Assembly (NCBI RefSeq): GCF_024055895.1
Contig: NZ_JAMXLE010000002.1
Span: forward strand, 248,001 to 312,000
Direction: 5' to 3'
From: Rhizobium sp. L1K21
Lineage (GTDB): Bacteria > Pseudomonadota > Alphaproteobacteria > Rhizobiales > Rhizobiaceae
DNA: 64,000 nt
Shown here: one piece after another, positions 29,100 to 37,331 of the stretch
Layout of the letters: every line of letters begins with the position of its first letter
How positions within the stretch are numbered: the stretch's first letter is position 1
Notes under the pieces: model-generated
Seen by the model: the letters and a program-made list of their open reading frames with translations, nothing else
Databases searched by the model: none
Told to the model about the DNA's origin: nothing
Program-made: the position numbers and the translations under genes

Positions 29100-30497
29100 A
29101 TGTTCGATTCGTTTTCGGCAGAACACCTCGCGAGAGCGCAATTCGCCTTCACTGTGTCCTTCCATATCATTTTCCCCGCCTTCTCGATCGGACTGGCCAG
29201 CTATCTGGCCGTTCTGGAAGGTCTCTGGCTCAAGACAAAAGATGAGGTCTATCTGGAGCTTTTCAATTTCTGGAAAGCCATTTTTGCTGTCGCATTTGGT
29301 ATGGGTGTCGTCTCAGGCATCGTGATGTCTTACGAGTTTGGGACGAACTGGAGCGTCTTTTCCGACAAGGCTGGACCCATCATCGGGCCGCTCATGGGCT
29401 ACGAAGTCTTGAGCGCGTTTTTCCTGGAGGCCGGTTTCCTGGGCGTCATGCTGTTCGGCCTGAAGCGCGTTGGACCGAAGCTGCACTTTCTGGCAACCCT
29501 GATGGTGGCGGTCGGTACGTTGTTTTCAGCGTTCTGGATTCTTTCGGTGAATTCGTGGATGCAGACGCCGGCGGGCTATGGGATCAACGATCAGGGACAA
29601 TTCGTGCCGACCGACTGGTGGGCGGCGATTTTCAACCCGTCATTCCCGTATCGGCTCGTGCACATGGTGCTGGCCGCCTATCTCACCACATCCCTGGTGG
29701 TGGGCGCGGTCGGCGCCTGGCACCTTTTGAGAAAGACAGCACCACGGCGGGCATCGAAGATGTTTTCCATGGCAATGTGGATGGCAGCTCTTGTTGCGCC
29801 TATCCAGATTTTGGCCGGTGACCAGCATGGCCTGAACACGCTGGAGCACCAACCGGTGAAGGTGATGGCCATGGAAGGGCATTTTGAGAGCCATCCAGAC
29901 GGCGCGCCGCTGATTTTATTCGGATTGCCGGACCAGGACGAACAGACCGTGGACTACGCGCTGGAAATTCCGAAACTGTCGAGCCTGATTCTCAAACACG
30001 ATCTGAATGCTCCGCTTCAGGGCCTCGATACGGTGCCGCGCGACAAACAGCCGCCCGTGGCGATCGTTTTCTGGTCTTTCCGGGTGATGGTCGCAATCGG
30101 CTTTGCGATACTGGGGCTGGGATTGTGGAGCCTCTACGCGCGCTGGCGAAAGCAGCTTTATGACAGCCCTTGGCTGCTCAGGGCGGCGGTGGTGATGGGA
30201 CCGAGCGGTTTTATCGCCGTGCTTGCCGGCTGGGTTACCACCGAAGTGGGCAGGCAGCCCTACACGATCTATGGGCTGCTCGAGACCTCGCAATCGCTCT
30301 CCCCTGTGGCAGCACCGGCGGTTTCGGCCTCTCTGACGGCCTTCATTATCGTCTATTTCACCGTCTTCTCTGCTGGCGTGTTTTACATCTTCCGGCTGAT
30401 GGACAAGCTGCCGCGCGAGACGGATGACGAAATTGCAGATGCGCCCATACGGACGGCCACCGGACTGACGGGCACGCCGAAAGGAGGTGCAGCATGA
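29100..30497 (+). CDS. cioA: Cytochrome bd-type ubiquinol oxidase subunit I (CioA/CydA)
   Basis: 465-residue membrane oxidase subunit carrying haems. The N-terminus MFDSFSAEHLARAQFAFTVSFH has the conserved haem-ligand histidine. The periplasmic GWVTTEVGRQPYTIYG motif and a short Q-loop are of the cyanide-insensitive (Cio) type rather than E. coli CydA. ATG 29100 with GGAG upstream. It overlaps subunit II by 4 bp. Provides a high-affinity or stress-tolerant respiratory branch. Confidence 0.93.
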   Translation: MFDSFSAEHLARAQFAFTVSFHIIFPAFSIGLASYLAVLEGLWLKTKDEVYLELFNFWKAIFAVAFGMGVVSGIVMSYEFGTNWSVFSDKAGPIIGPLMGYEVLSAFFLEAGFLGVMLFGLKRVGPKLHFLATLMVAVGTLFSAFWILSVNSWMQTPAGYGINDQGQFVPTDWWAAIFNPSFPYRLVHMVLAAYLTTSLVVGAVGAWHLLRKTAPRRASKMFSMAMWMAALVAPIQILAGDQHGLNTLEHQPVKVMAMEGHFESHPDGAPLILFGLPDQDEQTVDYALEIPKLSSLILKHDLNAPLQGLDTVPRDKQPPVAIVFWSFRVMVAIGFAILGLGLWSLYARWRKQLYDSPWLLRAAVVMGPSGFIAVLAGWVTTEVGRQPYTIYGLLETSQSLSPVAAPAVSASLTAFIIVYFTVFSAGVFYIFRLMDKLPRETDDEIADAPIRTATGLTGTPKGGAA

Positions 30498-31498
30498 CTA
30501 TCGACCTACCATTCATCTGGGCCGGTCTCATCGCGTTTGCCGTCATGGCCTATGTGGTGCTCGACGGTTTCGATCTTGGCATCGGCATTCTTTTCCCCTT
30601 CTTCAGAAAGAAGGAAGACAAGGATGTGATGATGAACTCCGTGGCGCCCGTTTGGGACGGAAACGAAACATGGCTGGTGCTCGGCGGCGGCGGGCTTCTG
30701 GCCGCCTTTCCGTTGGCCTATGCCGTTATATTGCCGGCACTTTATGCGCCCATTATCGCCATGCTGCTCGGGCTCGTCTTTCGCGGTGTCGCCTTTGAAT
30801 ATCGATGGCGCACGCACCGTGGACAGTGGTTCTGGAACCTGGCTTTCGCGGCGGGCTCTCTTGTCGCAGCACTCTCCCAAGGCATCGTATTGGGTACGCT
30901 CGTGCAAGGGATTCCCGTCGAAGGACGCGCCTATGCCGGCGGATGGTGGGACTGGGCCACGCCCTTTTCCTTTATGACCGGCATTGCAGTTGCCGCAGGC
31001 TATGTGTTTTTGGGCGCGGGCTGGCTGGTCTGGAAAACCGAGGGCGCATTGCAGTCAAAGGCGCTCAGAATTGCGCGCAACAGCGGCCTTGCCACCGTTG
31101 TCGCCATGGGTATTTTCAGCCTCTGGTCACCCTTCAAACACCCCGAATATATGGAGCGATGGTTCGGATGGCCAACCGTCATCTTCAGCCTCATTGTGCC
31201 GCTTGGCGTGCTTTGCTTCATCTGGCTTGGTTATACCGGCTACAAGCGATGCGACGGCCCCAAACTGTTCTTTTCCGCCCTTGGTCTCTTCGTGCTCGGA
31301 TATGTCGGCATCGGGATTTCGTTCTATCCCTATATGGTGCCGCATTCGCTGACGATATGGGACGCAGCAGCCCCGGATGACAGTCTTTCCTTCCTGCTCG
31401 CGGGTGCCGTGGTGCTCATTCCCATCATTCTGATCTACACGGCTTATGCGTATTGGGTCTTCCGCGGAAAGGTGCGTGCATCGGAAGGTTACCACTAG
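30494..31498 (+). CDS. cioB: Cytochrome bd-type ubiquinol oxidase subunit II (CioB/CydB)
   Basis: 334-residue polytopic membrane protein. MAYVVLDGFDLGIGILFPF and VWDGNETWLVLGGGGLLAAFP are the subunit II hallmarks. It overlaps cioA by 4 bp and ends at 31498, where a small gene begins at the next base. Confidence 0.94.
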   Translation: MTIDLPFIWAGLIAFAVMAYVVLDGFDLGIGILFPFFRKKEDKDVMMNSVAPVWDGNETWLVLGGGGLLAAFPLAYAVILPALYAPIIAMLLGLVFRGVAFEYRWRTHRGQWFWNLAFAAGSLVAALSQGIVLGTLVQGIPVEGRAYAGGWWDWATPFSFMTGIAVAAGYVFLGAGWLVWKTEGALQSKALRIARNSGLATVVAMGIFSLWSPFKHPEYMERWFGWPTVIFSLIVPLGVLCFIWLGYTGYKRCDGPKLFFSALGLFVLGYVGIGISFYPYMVPHSLTIWDAAAPDDSLSFLLAGAVVLIPIILIYTAYAYWVFRGKVRASEGYH

Positions 31499-31606
31499 AT
31501 GGCTCGGATGAGGTCAAAGCTCCTCTGGTTTGTTCTGCTTTGGGTGGGCGGTGTGGCGGTAACCGGCACCGTTGCTGCCGTCATCCGGTTCGCAATCATG
31601 GGGTAA
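31499..31606 (+). CDS. DUF2474-type small membrane subunit downstream of cioB
   Basis: 35 residues starting MARMRSKLLWFVLLWVGG, with one hydrophobic helix (about 8-30) and a C-terminal RFAIMG. The ATG begins at the base right after the cioB stop. A very short single-helix protein in this position is typical of cio operons (DUF2474, analogous to CydX in cyd operons). It probably stabilises the oxidase complex. Confidence 0.75.
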   Translation: MARMRSKLLWFVLLWVGGVAVTGTVAAVIRFAIMG

Positions 31607-31985
31607 TGGCTTGAAATAGATCAGAGGGTTCCATGGCGGCTAGTTTCGCTCAAGTTTGGCTGCATAGAAGAGCCTTGTTCCGGCGGGCTCCTATTCGAAA
31701 GGACAGGACCGCACCCTCCCTTTCGCAACGAACCCGCCGGAACAAATTTCCAGCCGCCGATTTCTCTCAGCTTCGGCATCGGCAAGGCCCTCAGGCCACA
31801 TCCCTCTCGGTTACTCCGCTTTCAACGCACAAAAACGCTATACGCTGCGAATGGTGGCCCTTTGGGCTTCGCTTTCGAGCTTGTTTAATCTTGAACAATT
31901 GCGCCAATCAGATATCCTCACTGCCGAAAAGCCGCATACAGCGAGAAGGCTGAACCGGCAGAAGCACAAGCGTTGCGGGGAGGCA
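31607..31985. other. 379-bp intergenic region between the cio operon and fadD
   Basis: No believable gene: an open frame at 31633-31953 has arginine-rich composition, no ribosome site and no recognisable domain. The region holds a large inverted-repeat structure (31675-31745) and then presumably the fadD promoter and leader (31800-31985). GGGGAGG stands just before the fadD ATG. Confidence 0.6.
31675..31745. repeat. 71-bp nested inverted repeat (long hairpin)
   Basis: The outer arms TTGTTCCGGCGGG (31675-31687) and CCCGCCGGAACAA (31733-31745) are perfect over 13 bp. The inner arms CGAAAGG (31696-31702) and CCTTTCG (31719-31725) add 7 bp, with an 8/7-nt internal loop and a 16-nt apical loop containing CACCCTC. 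No T-run follows on either strand, so it is not a standard terminator. It could be a mobile palindromic unit, an RNA structure or a processing site. Confidence 0.7.
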
Positions 31986-33683
31986 ATGACAGAAGCAGTG
32001 ACCCAAATCGAAAACACAGCAACCCGGAAGCTCTGGCTGGACAGTTATCCCGCTGAGATGCCCGAATTCATCCCGTCGCTTCAATACAGTTCGTTGAAGG
32101 ACTTTCTGGAACGCAACTGCGCGAAACATGGCGGCAAGACAGCCTATTCCAGCATGGGCAAGGCGATGACCTTTGCCGAGTTGGACCGCGTGTCAGCCAA
32201 TGTGGGCGGCTGGCTGCAGTCGCAGGGGCTCAAAAAAGGTGACCGCGTGGCCGTTATGCTGCCGAATATTCTGCAGTACCCGGCAGTGGTCACCGGCATT
32301 CTTCGTGCCGGCATGACCGTGGTCAACGTCAACCCGCTTTACACCCCGCGCGAGCTGGAACACCAGCTGAACGATTCCGGTGCAACGGCAATTTTCATTC
32401 TGGAAAATTTCGCGACCACGTTGCAGCAGGTGGTGTCCAAGACATCGGTGCGGATTGCCGTTGTAGCCAGCATGGGCGATCTCCTTGGTCTGAAGGGCCA
32501 TATCGTGAATTTTGTCGTGCGCAAGGTGAAAAAACTTGTGCCTGACTGGTCGCTCAACGGTGCCTTCCGCTTCAAAGAGGTCATTGCCGAGGGCAAGACG
32601 CTGAAACCTGTCGAGGTCGGCTTGGAGGATATTGCGTTCCTGCAATATACGGGCGGAACGACCGGCGTTTCCAAGGGTGCAACCCTTTCCCACGCCAACC
32701 TTCTGTCCAATATCGCCCAGATTGATGTCTGGTTCAAACCAGGAGCAAAGAAGCACGGCCTGAAAGACGAGCAGGTTGTGTTGGTTTGCGCTCTGCCGCT
32801 TTACCACATCTTTGCGCTGACGGTGAACATGTTCCATGCGGTGGAACTTGGCGGATTGAACATTCTGATTGCGAACCCGCGCGACATCCCCGCCTTCGTG
32901 AAAGAGATCAAGCCTTTCCGCTTCAATGTCTTCCCTGGGCTCAACACGCTCTTCAATGCGCTTGCCACCAATGACGACTTCAAGAAGCTGGACTTTTCCG
33001 GCCTGATGCTGACCCTTGGTGGCGGCATGGCCATGCAGAAGGCTGTTGCCGAGCGCTGGGAATCGGTGACTGGCTGCTGGGTATCTGAGGGTTACGGCCT
33101 TTCCGAAACCTCACCCGTGGCAACCTCCAACCGCACCGACGGGGACGCCTTTACCGGCACTGTCGGCCTTCCCCTTCCCTCCACCGAGGTCGAAATCCGC
33201 GATGAGGACGGCAATACACTGCCCGTCGGCGAGCCTGGCGAAATCTGCATTCGCGGACCTCAGGTGATGGTCGGCTACTGGAACCGACCGGAGGAAACCG
33301 CAAAGGCCATCAGTGAAGATGGCTTTTTCCGCAGCGGCGATATCGGTGTGATGCTGGAAACAGGCTATATCAAGATCGTCGACCGCAAGAAGGACATGAT
33401 CCTGGTGTCCGGCTTCAATGTTTTCCCGAACGAAATCGAGGAATATGCCGTGACCATGCCGGGGGTTCTGGAATGCGCGGCGATTGGCGTTCCAGACGAG
33501 CATTCGGGCGAAACGGTCAAACTTTTCGTGGTCAAGAGCGATGAGGCAATCACCGAGGCCGATGTGAAAGCCTATTGCGCCAAGGGGCTGACCAACTACA
33601 AGCGCCCGAAATATGTGGAATTCCGCGACAGCCTGCCCAAATCCAACGTGGGCAAGATACTGCGCAAGGAATTGCGGTCTTAG
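31986..33683 (+). CDS. fadD: Long-chain fatty-acid--CoA ligase
   Basis: 565-residue ANL superfamily enzyme activating fatty acids to acyl-CoA. P-loop YTGGTTGVSKGA near residue 220, EGYGLSETSPV, and GDIGVMLETGYIKIVDRKKDMI. The C-terminal lysine lies in SNVGKILRKEL. ATG 31986 follows GGGGAGG; frame extension to 31851 lacks a ribosome site. Followed by an intrinsic terminator. Confidence 0.94.
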   Translation: MTEAVTQIENTATRKLWLDSYPAEMPEFIPSLQYSSLKDFLERNCAKHGGKTAYSSMGKAMTFAELDRVSANVGGWLQSQGLKKGDRVAVMLPNILQYPAVVTGILRAGMTVVNVNPLYTPRELEHQLNDSGATAIFILENFATTLQQVVSKTSVRIAVVASMGDLLGLKGHIVNFVVRKVKKLVPDWSLNGAFRFKEVIAEGKTLKPVEVGLEDIAFLQYTGGTTGVSKGATLSHANLLSNIAQIDVWFKPGAKKHGLKDEQVVLVCALPLYHIFALTVNMFHAVELGGLNILIANPRDIPAFVKEIKPFRFNVFPGLNTLFNALATNDDFKKLDFSGLMLTLGGGMAMQKAVAERWESVTGCWVSEGYGLSETSPVATSNRTDGDAFTGTVGLPLPSTEVEIRDEDGNTLPVGEPGEICIRGPQVMVGYWNRPEETAKAISEDGFFRSGDIGVMLETGYIKIVDRKKDMILVSGFNVFPNEIEEYAVTMPGVLECAAIGVPDEHSGETVKLFVVKSDEAITEADVKAYCAKGLTNYKRPKYVEFRDSLPKSNVGKILRKELRS

Positions 33684-33716
33684 GGCGTCCAGGACGCACA
33701 CAAATAAACCTCGGAG

Positions 33717-33747
33717 GCCCGGACGTTTGCGCCGGGCTTCTGTTTTC
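33717..33747 (+). terminator. Rho-independent terminator after fadD
   Basis: GCCCGG (33717-33722) and CCGGGC (33732-33737) form a 6-bp GC stem with a 9-nt loop, followed by TTCTGTTTTC. It lies 34 bp after the fadD stop. Confidence 0.75.
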
Positions 33748-33842
33748 TGCGTGATCCACAGCACAAATCCGCGTTCCTCCGCAGTAAAATCAGAACATCC
33801 CAAACTTTCCGCAAACTCTTGCAAAAAACACGGAAAAACCGG

Positions 33843-33870
33843 TTGATCCTTTTGTCATGATCGGTATATA
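33843..33870 (+). promoter_or_regulatory. Putative sigma-70 promoter of tRNA-Ser
   Basis: TTGATC (33843-33848) and TATATA (33865-33870) with 16-bp spacing, ending 65 bp before the mature tRNA. Good housekeeping-type match, by eye. Confidence 0.45.
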
Positions 33871-33935
33871 TCCGCCCGTCCGGACGTTTCAACCAGCGTC
33901 CCGCGCCAGCCGAACATCGCTGACGCAACTGGCAA

Positions 33936-34025
33936 GGGCAGGTGGCCGAGTGGTTGAAGGCGCACGCCTGGAACGCGTGTAGGCGGGGAACCGTCTCGAG
34001 GGTTCGAATCCCTCTCTGTCCGCCA
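33936..34025 (+). tRNA. tRNA-Ser (anticodon GGA)
   Basis: 90 nt. Acceptor GGGCAGG pairs with TCTGTCC (two G-U pairs), followed by discriminator G and encoded CCA. The D-arm starts TGGCCGAG. Anticodon stem CACGC/GCGTG encloses loop CTGGAAC (anticodon GGA). A long variable arm follows (class II tRNA), and the T-arm is GAGGG TTCGAAT CCCTC. An accessory region begins directly after its 3' end, which is a common integration target. Confidence 0.96.
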
Positions 34026-34046
34026 TCTGTTTGCTTGTCCGGCCCG

Positions 34047-34220
34047 GAGACATTCTTCAAGACATTGAAGTCCGAACTGATCTGGGGGGCCGTATTCCAC
34101 ACAAGGCGTGATGCTGGAACCGCTATTGCCCGATATGTCGAAGGGTTCTGCGATACCGACCAGCGGTATTCATCGCTCGACGACATGAGCCCAGTTCAGT
34201 TCGAACGAATGGCTGCATAA
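34047..34220 (+). pseudogene. IS3-family transposase (OrfB) C-terminal remnant
   Basis: 57 codons plus stop. ETFFKTLKSELIWGAVFHTR, then AIARYVEGF, RYSSLDDMSPVQFERMAA and the stop. This is the C-terminal end of the DDE integrase domain of an IS3-group transposase, including the final E-bearing helix region. The rest of the gene and the OrfA part are absent. It begins about 20 bp past the tRNA-Ser 3' end, marking past insertion and decay there. No intact terminal inverted repeats were identified. Confidence 0.85.
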
Positions 34221-34346
34221 GGGCAGAAGGCCTCTCCACTTTTGCGTGGCAAGTCCCTTCGGCATCTGAGTCAAGGAGGGAGCGAGAGGGTCCCTCACAC
34301 ACAACTCGTTCCTTTCACCCCCGGCGTCTACACACATTGCAACCAG

Positions 34347-34823
34347 CTATCTGGGGTTGCCGGGCGATGGCGAATCCCGGCGCTCCATCATGCAAATGAG
34401 CGTTTGCTGACCGATTGCCACAAGCGTTCGGCCATCAGCAGAGTCGGCAAATACTTCCAGTTGACAGATTGTGAGCGTCTTTCCGGCCTTGATCACTTTG
34501 CCTAGCGCTTCGAGTTTATCGCCTAAAGCGGGGTTCAGCAGATTGATCTTGAATTCCACGGTGAGAACCGAGCTGAACTCCGGGAAAAGCGTGAAAGCGG
34601 CATAGCCGCCGGCAGAATCCCCGATCGCGGAAGTTCCTCCTGCGTGGAAATAACCGTGCTGCTGCGAAAGCTCCGGTCGGAAAGGCATCTGGACAGATAC
34701 CAGTCCCTGGCGAATTTCGGACAGTGTTGCGCCCAAATGGTGCATCAGCCCTTGGCGAGCAAAGCTGTCACGGACCCGTTGTTCAACGCTCGCATCTACG
34801 GCACCGCCAATAACCCTTTCCAT
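34347..34823 (-). CDS. PaaI-family hotdog thioesterase
   Basis: 158 residues. Hotdog fold with HGYFHAGGTSAIGDSAGGYAAFT near residues 57-80, which carries the conserved HxG...D pattern of PaaI/DUF4442 thioesterases, then TVEFKINLLNPA. ATG 34823 has GGAGGTG upstream. Probably hydrolyses an acyl-CoA; the substrate is unknown. First intact gene after the transposase remnant. Confidence 0.87.
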   Translation of the reverse strand: MERVIGGAVDASVEQRVRDSFARQGLMHHLGATLSEIRQGLVSVQMPFRPELSQQHGYFHAGGTSAIGDSAGGYAAFTLFPEFSSVLTVEFKINLLNPALGDKLEALGKVIKAGKTLTICQLEVFADSADGRTLVAIGQQTLICMMERRDSPSPGNPR

Positions 34824-34951
34824 GACACCTCCGGAGCAATGACCCTGGATGCCAAAACTACCGGGAGGTAGCGGCACACTGGAGTGAAAAGCTCTGACAG
34901 GATGTTGAGAAAAACTCAGGTTCTTTCAGTTCACCATCGTCGTCGCAAGCT

Positions 34952-35506
34952 CTACTGGAGAGGGAAACTTGCGGGAATGTCGACTGGTGGAAACCGGACA
35001 AGCTCGATCGCCGTAAGATGACCGCCGTGATGGTCGAAATTGCGCATCGCCGCTTCCAAAGCCTTTTCGGGCTTTCCTTTGAGCGTTGCGACCGTGATGT
35101 GGGGTACCCAATTACCGACCAAATGATGTTCATGTATTTCTTGCCCTTGAGCGGCCTCGACAATATTTTCATGAAGGGCAAGGAGCGATTGAGTTACGAC
35201 AGGTGCCAGAAAAACATAGGATGGGGTCCCTGAAAATATTCCGAAGTGACTCGTTTTTATTTTGAGCCGGCCAATATTTCGGCATTTTGCAGCGAGTTGT
35301 TGAACTATGGGATCAACGCGCGCACCATCCTCTATCACCGCCAAAGTGATGTGTGGCGGATAGTCTAACTGCTTTTCTGCGTTCGGAGCCCGAACGAGGA
35401 GATCGTACCTTAACCGGTCTATTGTCTTGGAAAGGTGATCGTCCAATCGTGCAGCTATAGCCAATGGCATGGGTCCATCTGATCCTTGAAAGCACCGGAA
35501 ATTCAT
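34952..35506 (-). CDS. 2'-5' RNA ligase/cyclic phosphodiesterase superfamily protein
   Basis: 184 residues with the two HxT motifs that define the 2H family, in PPHITLAV and VPHITVAT, about 105 residues apart. ThpR/LigT-like length. ATG 35506 is chosen (GGGAAC upstream); 35542 and 35470 are other in-frame starts. The 2H motifs predict cyclic nucleotide phosphodiesterase chemistry; the physiological substrate is not known. Confidence 0.8.
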   Translation of the reverse strand: MNFRCFQGSDGPMPLAIAARLDDHLSKTIDRLRYDLLVRAPNAEKQLDYPPHITLAVIEDGARVDPIVQQLAAKCRNIGRLKIKTSHFGIFSGTPSYVFLAPVVTQSLLALHENIVEAAQGQEIHEHHLVGNWVPHITVATLKGKPEKALEAAMRNFDHHGGHLTAIELVRFPPVDIPASFPLQ

Positions 35507-35659
35507 TGTGTTCCCGACATCGTGCATTTGGTTGGTCGGCAAGCGAGAGAGAAAGGCTCATCTTTGCATGATGAATTCTCAGCAGCGCCTCTCTCCATTC
35601 AATGACAGGTATATATGGCCATTTTTCAGTGTCGAGATGGCCTGCAAACGGATCTCTGG

Positions 35660-36253
35660 ATGGAAACCACAACACTTACCGGCCTTGCACTTTATGCTTT
35701 CGTGATGACGATCACGCCGGGGCCGAACAACCTGATGCTCACCACGTCGGGTCTCGTCTTTGGATTGGCACGAACATGGCCACACATCCTTGGGATTCCT
35801 TTTGGTGTTGCCGTACAATTGATGTCGGTCGGAGCTGGCCTTGGGGCTGTCTTTGCATTTGAGCCCCGCATCCAGATTTTTTTGAAAATTATCGGCACGG
35901 CTTACCTGCTCTGGCTTGCTTACAAACTCTGGCGTGCCGCCGAGATGCCCGATGCCTCTTTGGCAAAGCCGGTTTCCTTTTTCCAGGCTGCCGCATTCCA
36001 GTTCGTAAACCCCAAAGCCTGGCTGATTGCGGTGACCGTCATCGCAGCCTTTATTTCTCCAGATAATGGCTATCTGATACAGCTTGTCTTTGCCTCAGCG
36101 ATTTTCACCGTAGTCAGCATTCCATGCTTGGCAGTGTGGGCGGCCTTCGGGGCTGGACTGCGACAAGTGCTTCACGATCCATCGAAACTTCTTCTCATAA
36201 ATCGCAGCATGTCCGCGCTCGCGGCACTAACAGCAGGATTGTTTTGGCTATGA
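35660..36253 (+). CDS. LysE family translocator
   Basis: 197-residue membrane exporter with about 6 helices and the LysE N-terminal motif MTITPGPNNLMLTTSG. C-terminal FQFVNPKAWLIAVTV is also characteristic. Family members export amino acids or related small molecules. It is first in a four-gene set in which every stop overlaps the next start by 4 bp. Confidence 0.9.
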   Translation: METTTLTGLALYAFVMTITPGPNNLMLTTSGLVFGLARTWPHILGIPFGVAVQLMSVGAGLGAVFAFEPRIQIFLKIIGTAYLLWLAYKLWRAAEMPDASLAKPVSFFQAAAFQFVNPKAWLIAVTVIAAFISPDNGYLIQLVFASAIFTVVSIPCLAVWAAFGAGLRQVLHDPSKLLLINRSMSALAALTAGLFWL

Positions 36254-36642
36254 ATTTTCTTTCACGCAAAGAGCTCGAAAATCATGCAACGACATGGATC
36301 GAAGCATGGAACCGCCACGACGTCGATGCGGTGATCGCACCATTTTCCAAGTCGGTGGTATTCGTTAGCCCGCGGGCGGCAACCGTGACCGGGGACCCAA
36401 CGGTGCGAGGCCGAGATGCACTTTATGACTATTGGACAAAAGCCCTCGCCGCCGTTCCTGACCTGAAATTCAAACTTGAATCCATCGCCTGTGACGAGAA
36501 AGCACAAGCCGTTCTGGTCCACTACGTGTCGCATGCCGGCGGAAAAACACTTCGAGCATGCGAACTCATGCGGTTTGACAATGGACAGCAAGTTTATGGC
36601 GAGGCCTTTTATGGCGCGGATATTTCGGAGCCGTCGCAATGA
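36250..36642 (+). CDS. SnoaL-like/NTF2-fold protein
   Basis: 130 residues: HATTWIEAWNRHDVDAVIAPFS, then RGRDALYDYWTKALAAVPDLKF and a final beta sheet, the usual NTF2-like pattern. Fold members bind or isomerise small hydrophobic ligands, or are plain ketosteroid-isomerase-like domains. Starts within the lysE stop (ATGA) and ends within the cupin start. No catalytic assignment is possible. Confidence 0.82.
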   Translation: MNFLSRKELENHATTWIEAWNRHDVDAVIAPFSKSVVFVSPRAATVTGDPTVRGRDALYDYWTKALAAVPDLKFKLESIACDEKAQAVLVHYVSHAGGKTLRACELMRFDNGQQVYGEAFYGADISEPSQ

Positions 36643-37007
36643 GACCCGTCGAACCTTCAAGCGAGAATTTCTATCGTTGGGGAAACGGGTGTTCGGGCTG
36701 GCGCCTGCTTGACATCGAGCGCCTTCAGGTGAGGCAGGAAACAATGCCGACGACGACGGCTGAAGAGCCCCACGTCCATCGTGAGGCGCATCAATTCTTT
36801 TATGTGCTGGATGGGCAAATGACGATCCGCACCCCTATCGGCGTCACGCTCATCAGTCCGGGTCAAGGAATGCATATACCGGCCGGGCAGCCGCACTGGG
36901 TCAGAAACGACGACGTTTCCGATCTTATATTCCTGCTCTCATCCAGCCCGAGTACATCCGGAGACCGCTATCTCTCCGATCCACTGAATTGGAACAAGGC
37001 TTTATGA
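36639..37007 (+). CDS. Cupin domain protein
   Basis: 122 residues. Cupin motif 1 is HVHREAHQFFYVLDGQM and motif 2 is GQGMHIPAGQPHWVRN, giving His/Glu/His metal ligands. It may bind Fe, Zn or Mn and act as an isomerase, dioxygenase or sensor. It overlaps the genes on both sides by 4 bp. Confidence 0.86.
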   Translation: MRPVEPSSENFYRWGNGCSGWRLLDIERLQVRQETMPTTTAEEPHVHREAHQFFYVLDGQMTIRTPIGVTLISPGQGMHIPAGQPHWVRNDDVSDLIFLLSSSPSTSGDRYLSDPLNWNKAL

Positions 37008-37291
37008 TGGTTTACGCAGTCGCCCAAATTACCATCCACGATCGCGTACGCTATGACCGCTACGCAGCGAAGTTCCTTGAGACGCTCGGCCCATATCAAG
37101 GGCGTTTGCTTGCGGCGGATGAACACCCAGAAATGATCGAAGGATCATGCGAATGCCATAAGGTGATCCTTCTCGCATTTCCTGATGCCAGCGCTTTCCA
37201 CGCCTGGCGGACATCCCCAGAATACGAAGCCATCGCCATCGACAGGCTTGCGGCATCTTCGGGCAGCGTATTGCTTGTAAGAGGCTTATAG
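37004..37291 (+). CDS. DUF1330 domain protein
   Basis: 95 residues of the dimeric alpha/beta-barrel superfamily: MMVYAVAQITIHDRVRYDRYAAKF, and FPDASAFHAWRTSPEYEAI near residues 63-81. Function unknown. Last of the coupled lysE-snoaL-cupin-DUF1330 set; it converges on the TPR-methyltransferase gene. Confidence 0.86.
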   Translation: MMVYAVAQITIHDRVRYDRYAAKFLETLGPYQGRLLAADEHPEMIEGSCECHKVILLAFPDASAFHAWRTSPEYEAIAIDRLAASSGSVLLVRGL

Positions 37292-37331
37292 AAAGCTGCG
37301 CATCCCTACGCCAATCCATCCTCAGACAGCG

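Noticed and set aside
31633-31953. 106-codon frame in the cio-fadD gap
   Set aside because: Arg/Ser-rich, no ribosome site, spans the large inverted repeat; more likely non-coding.
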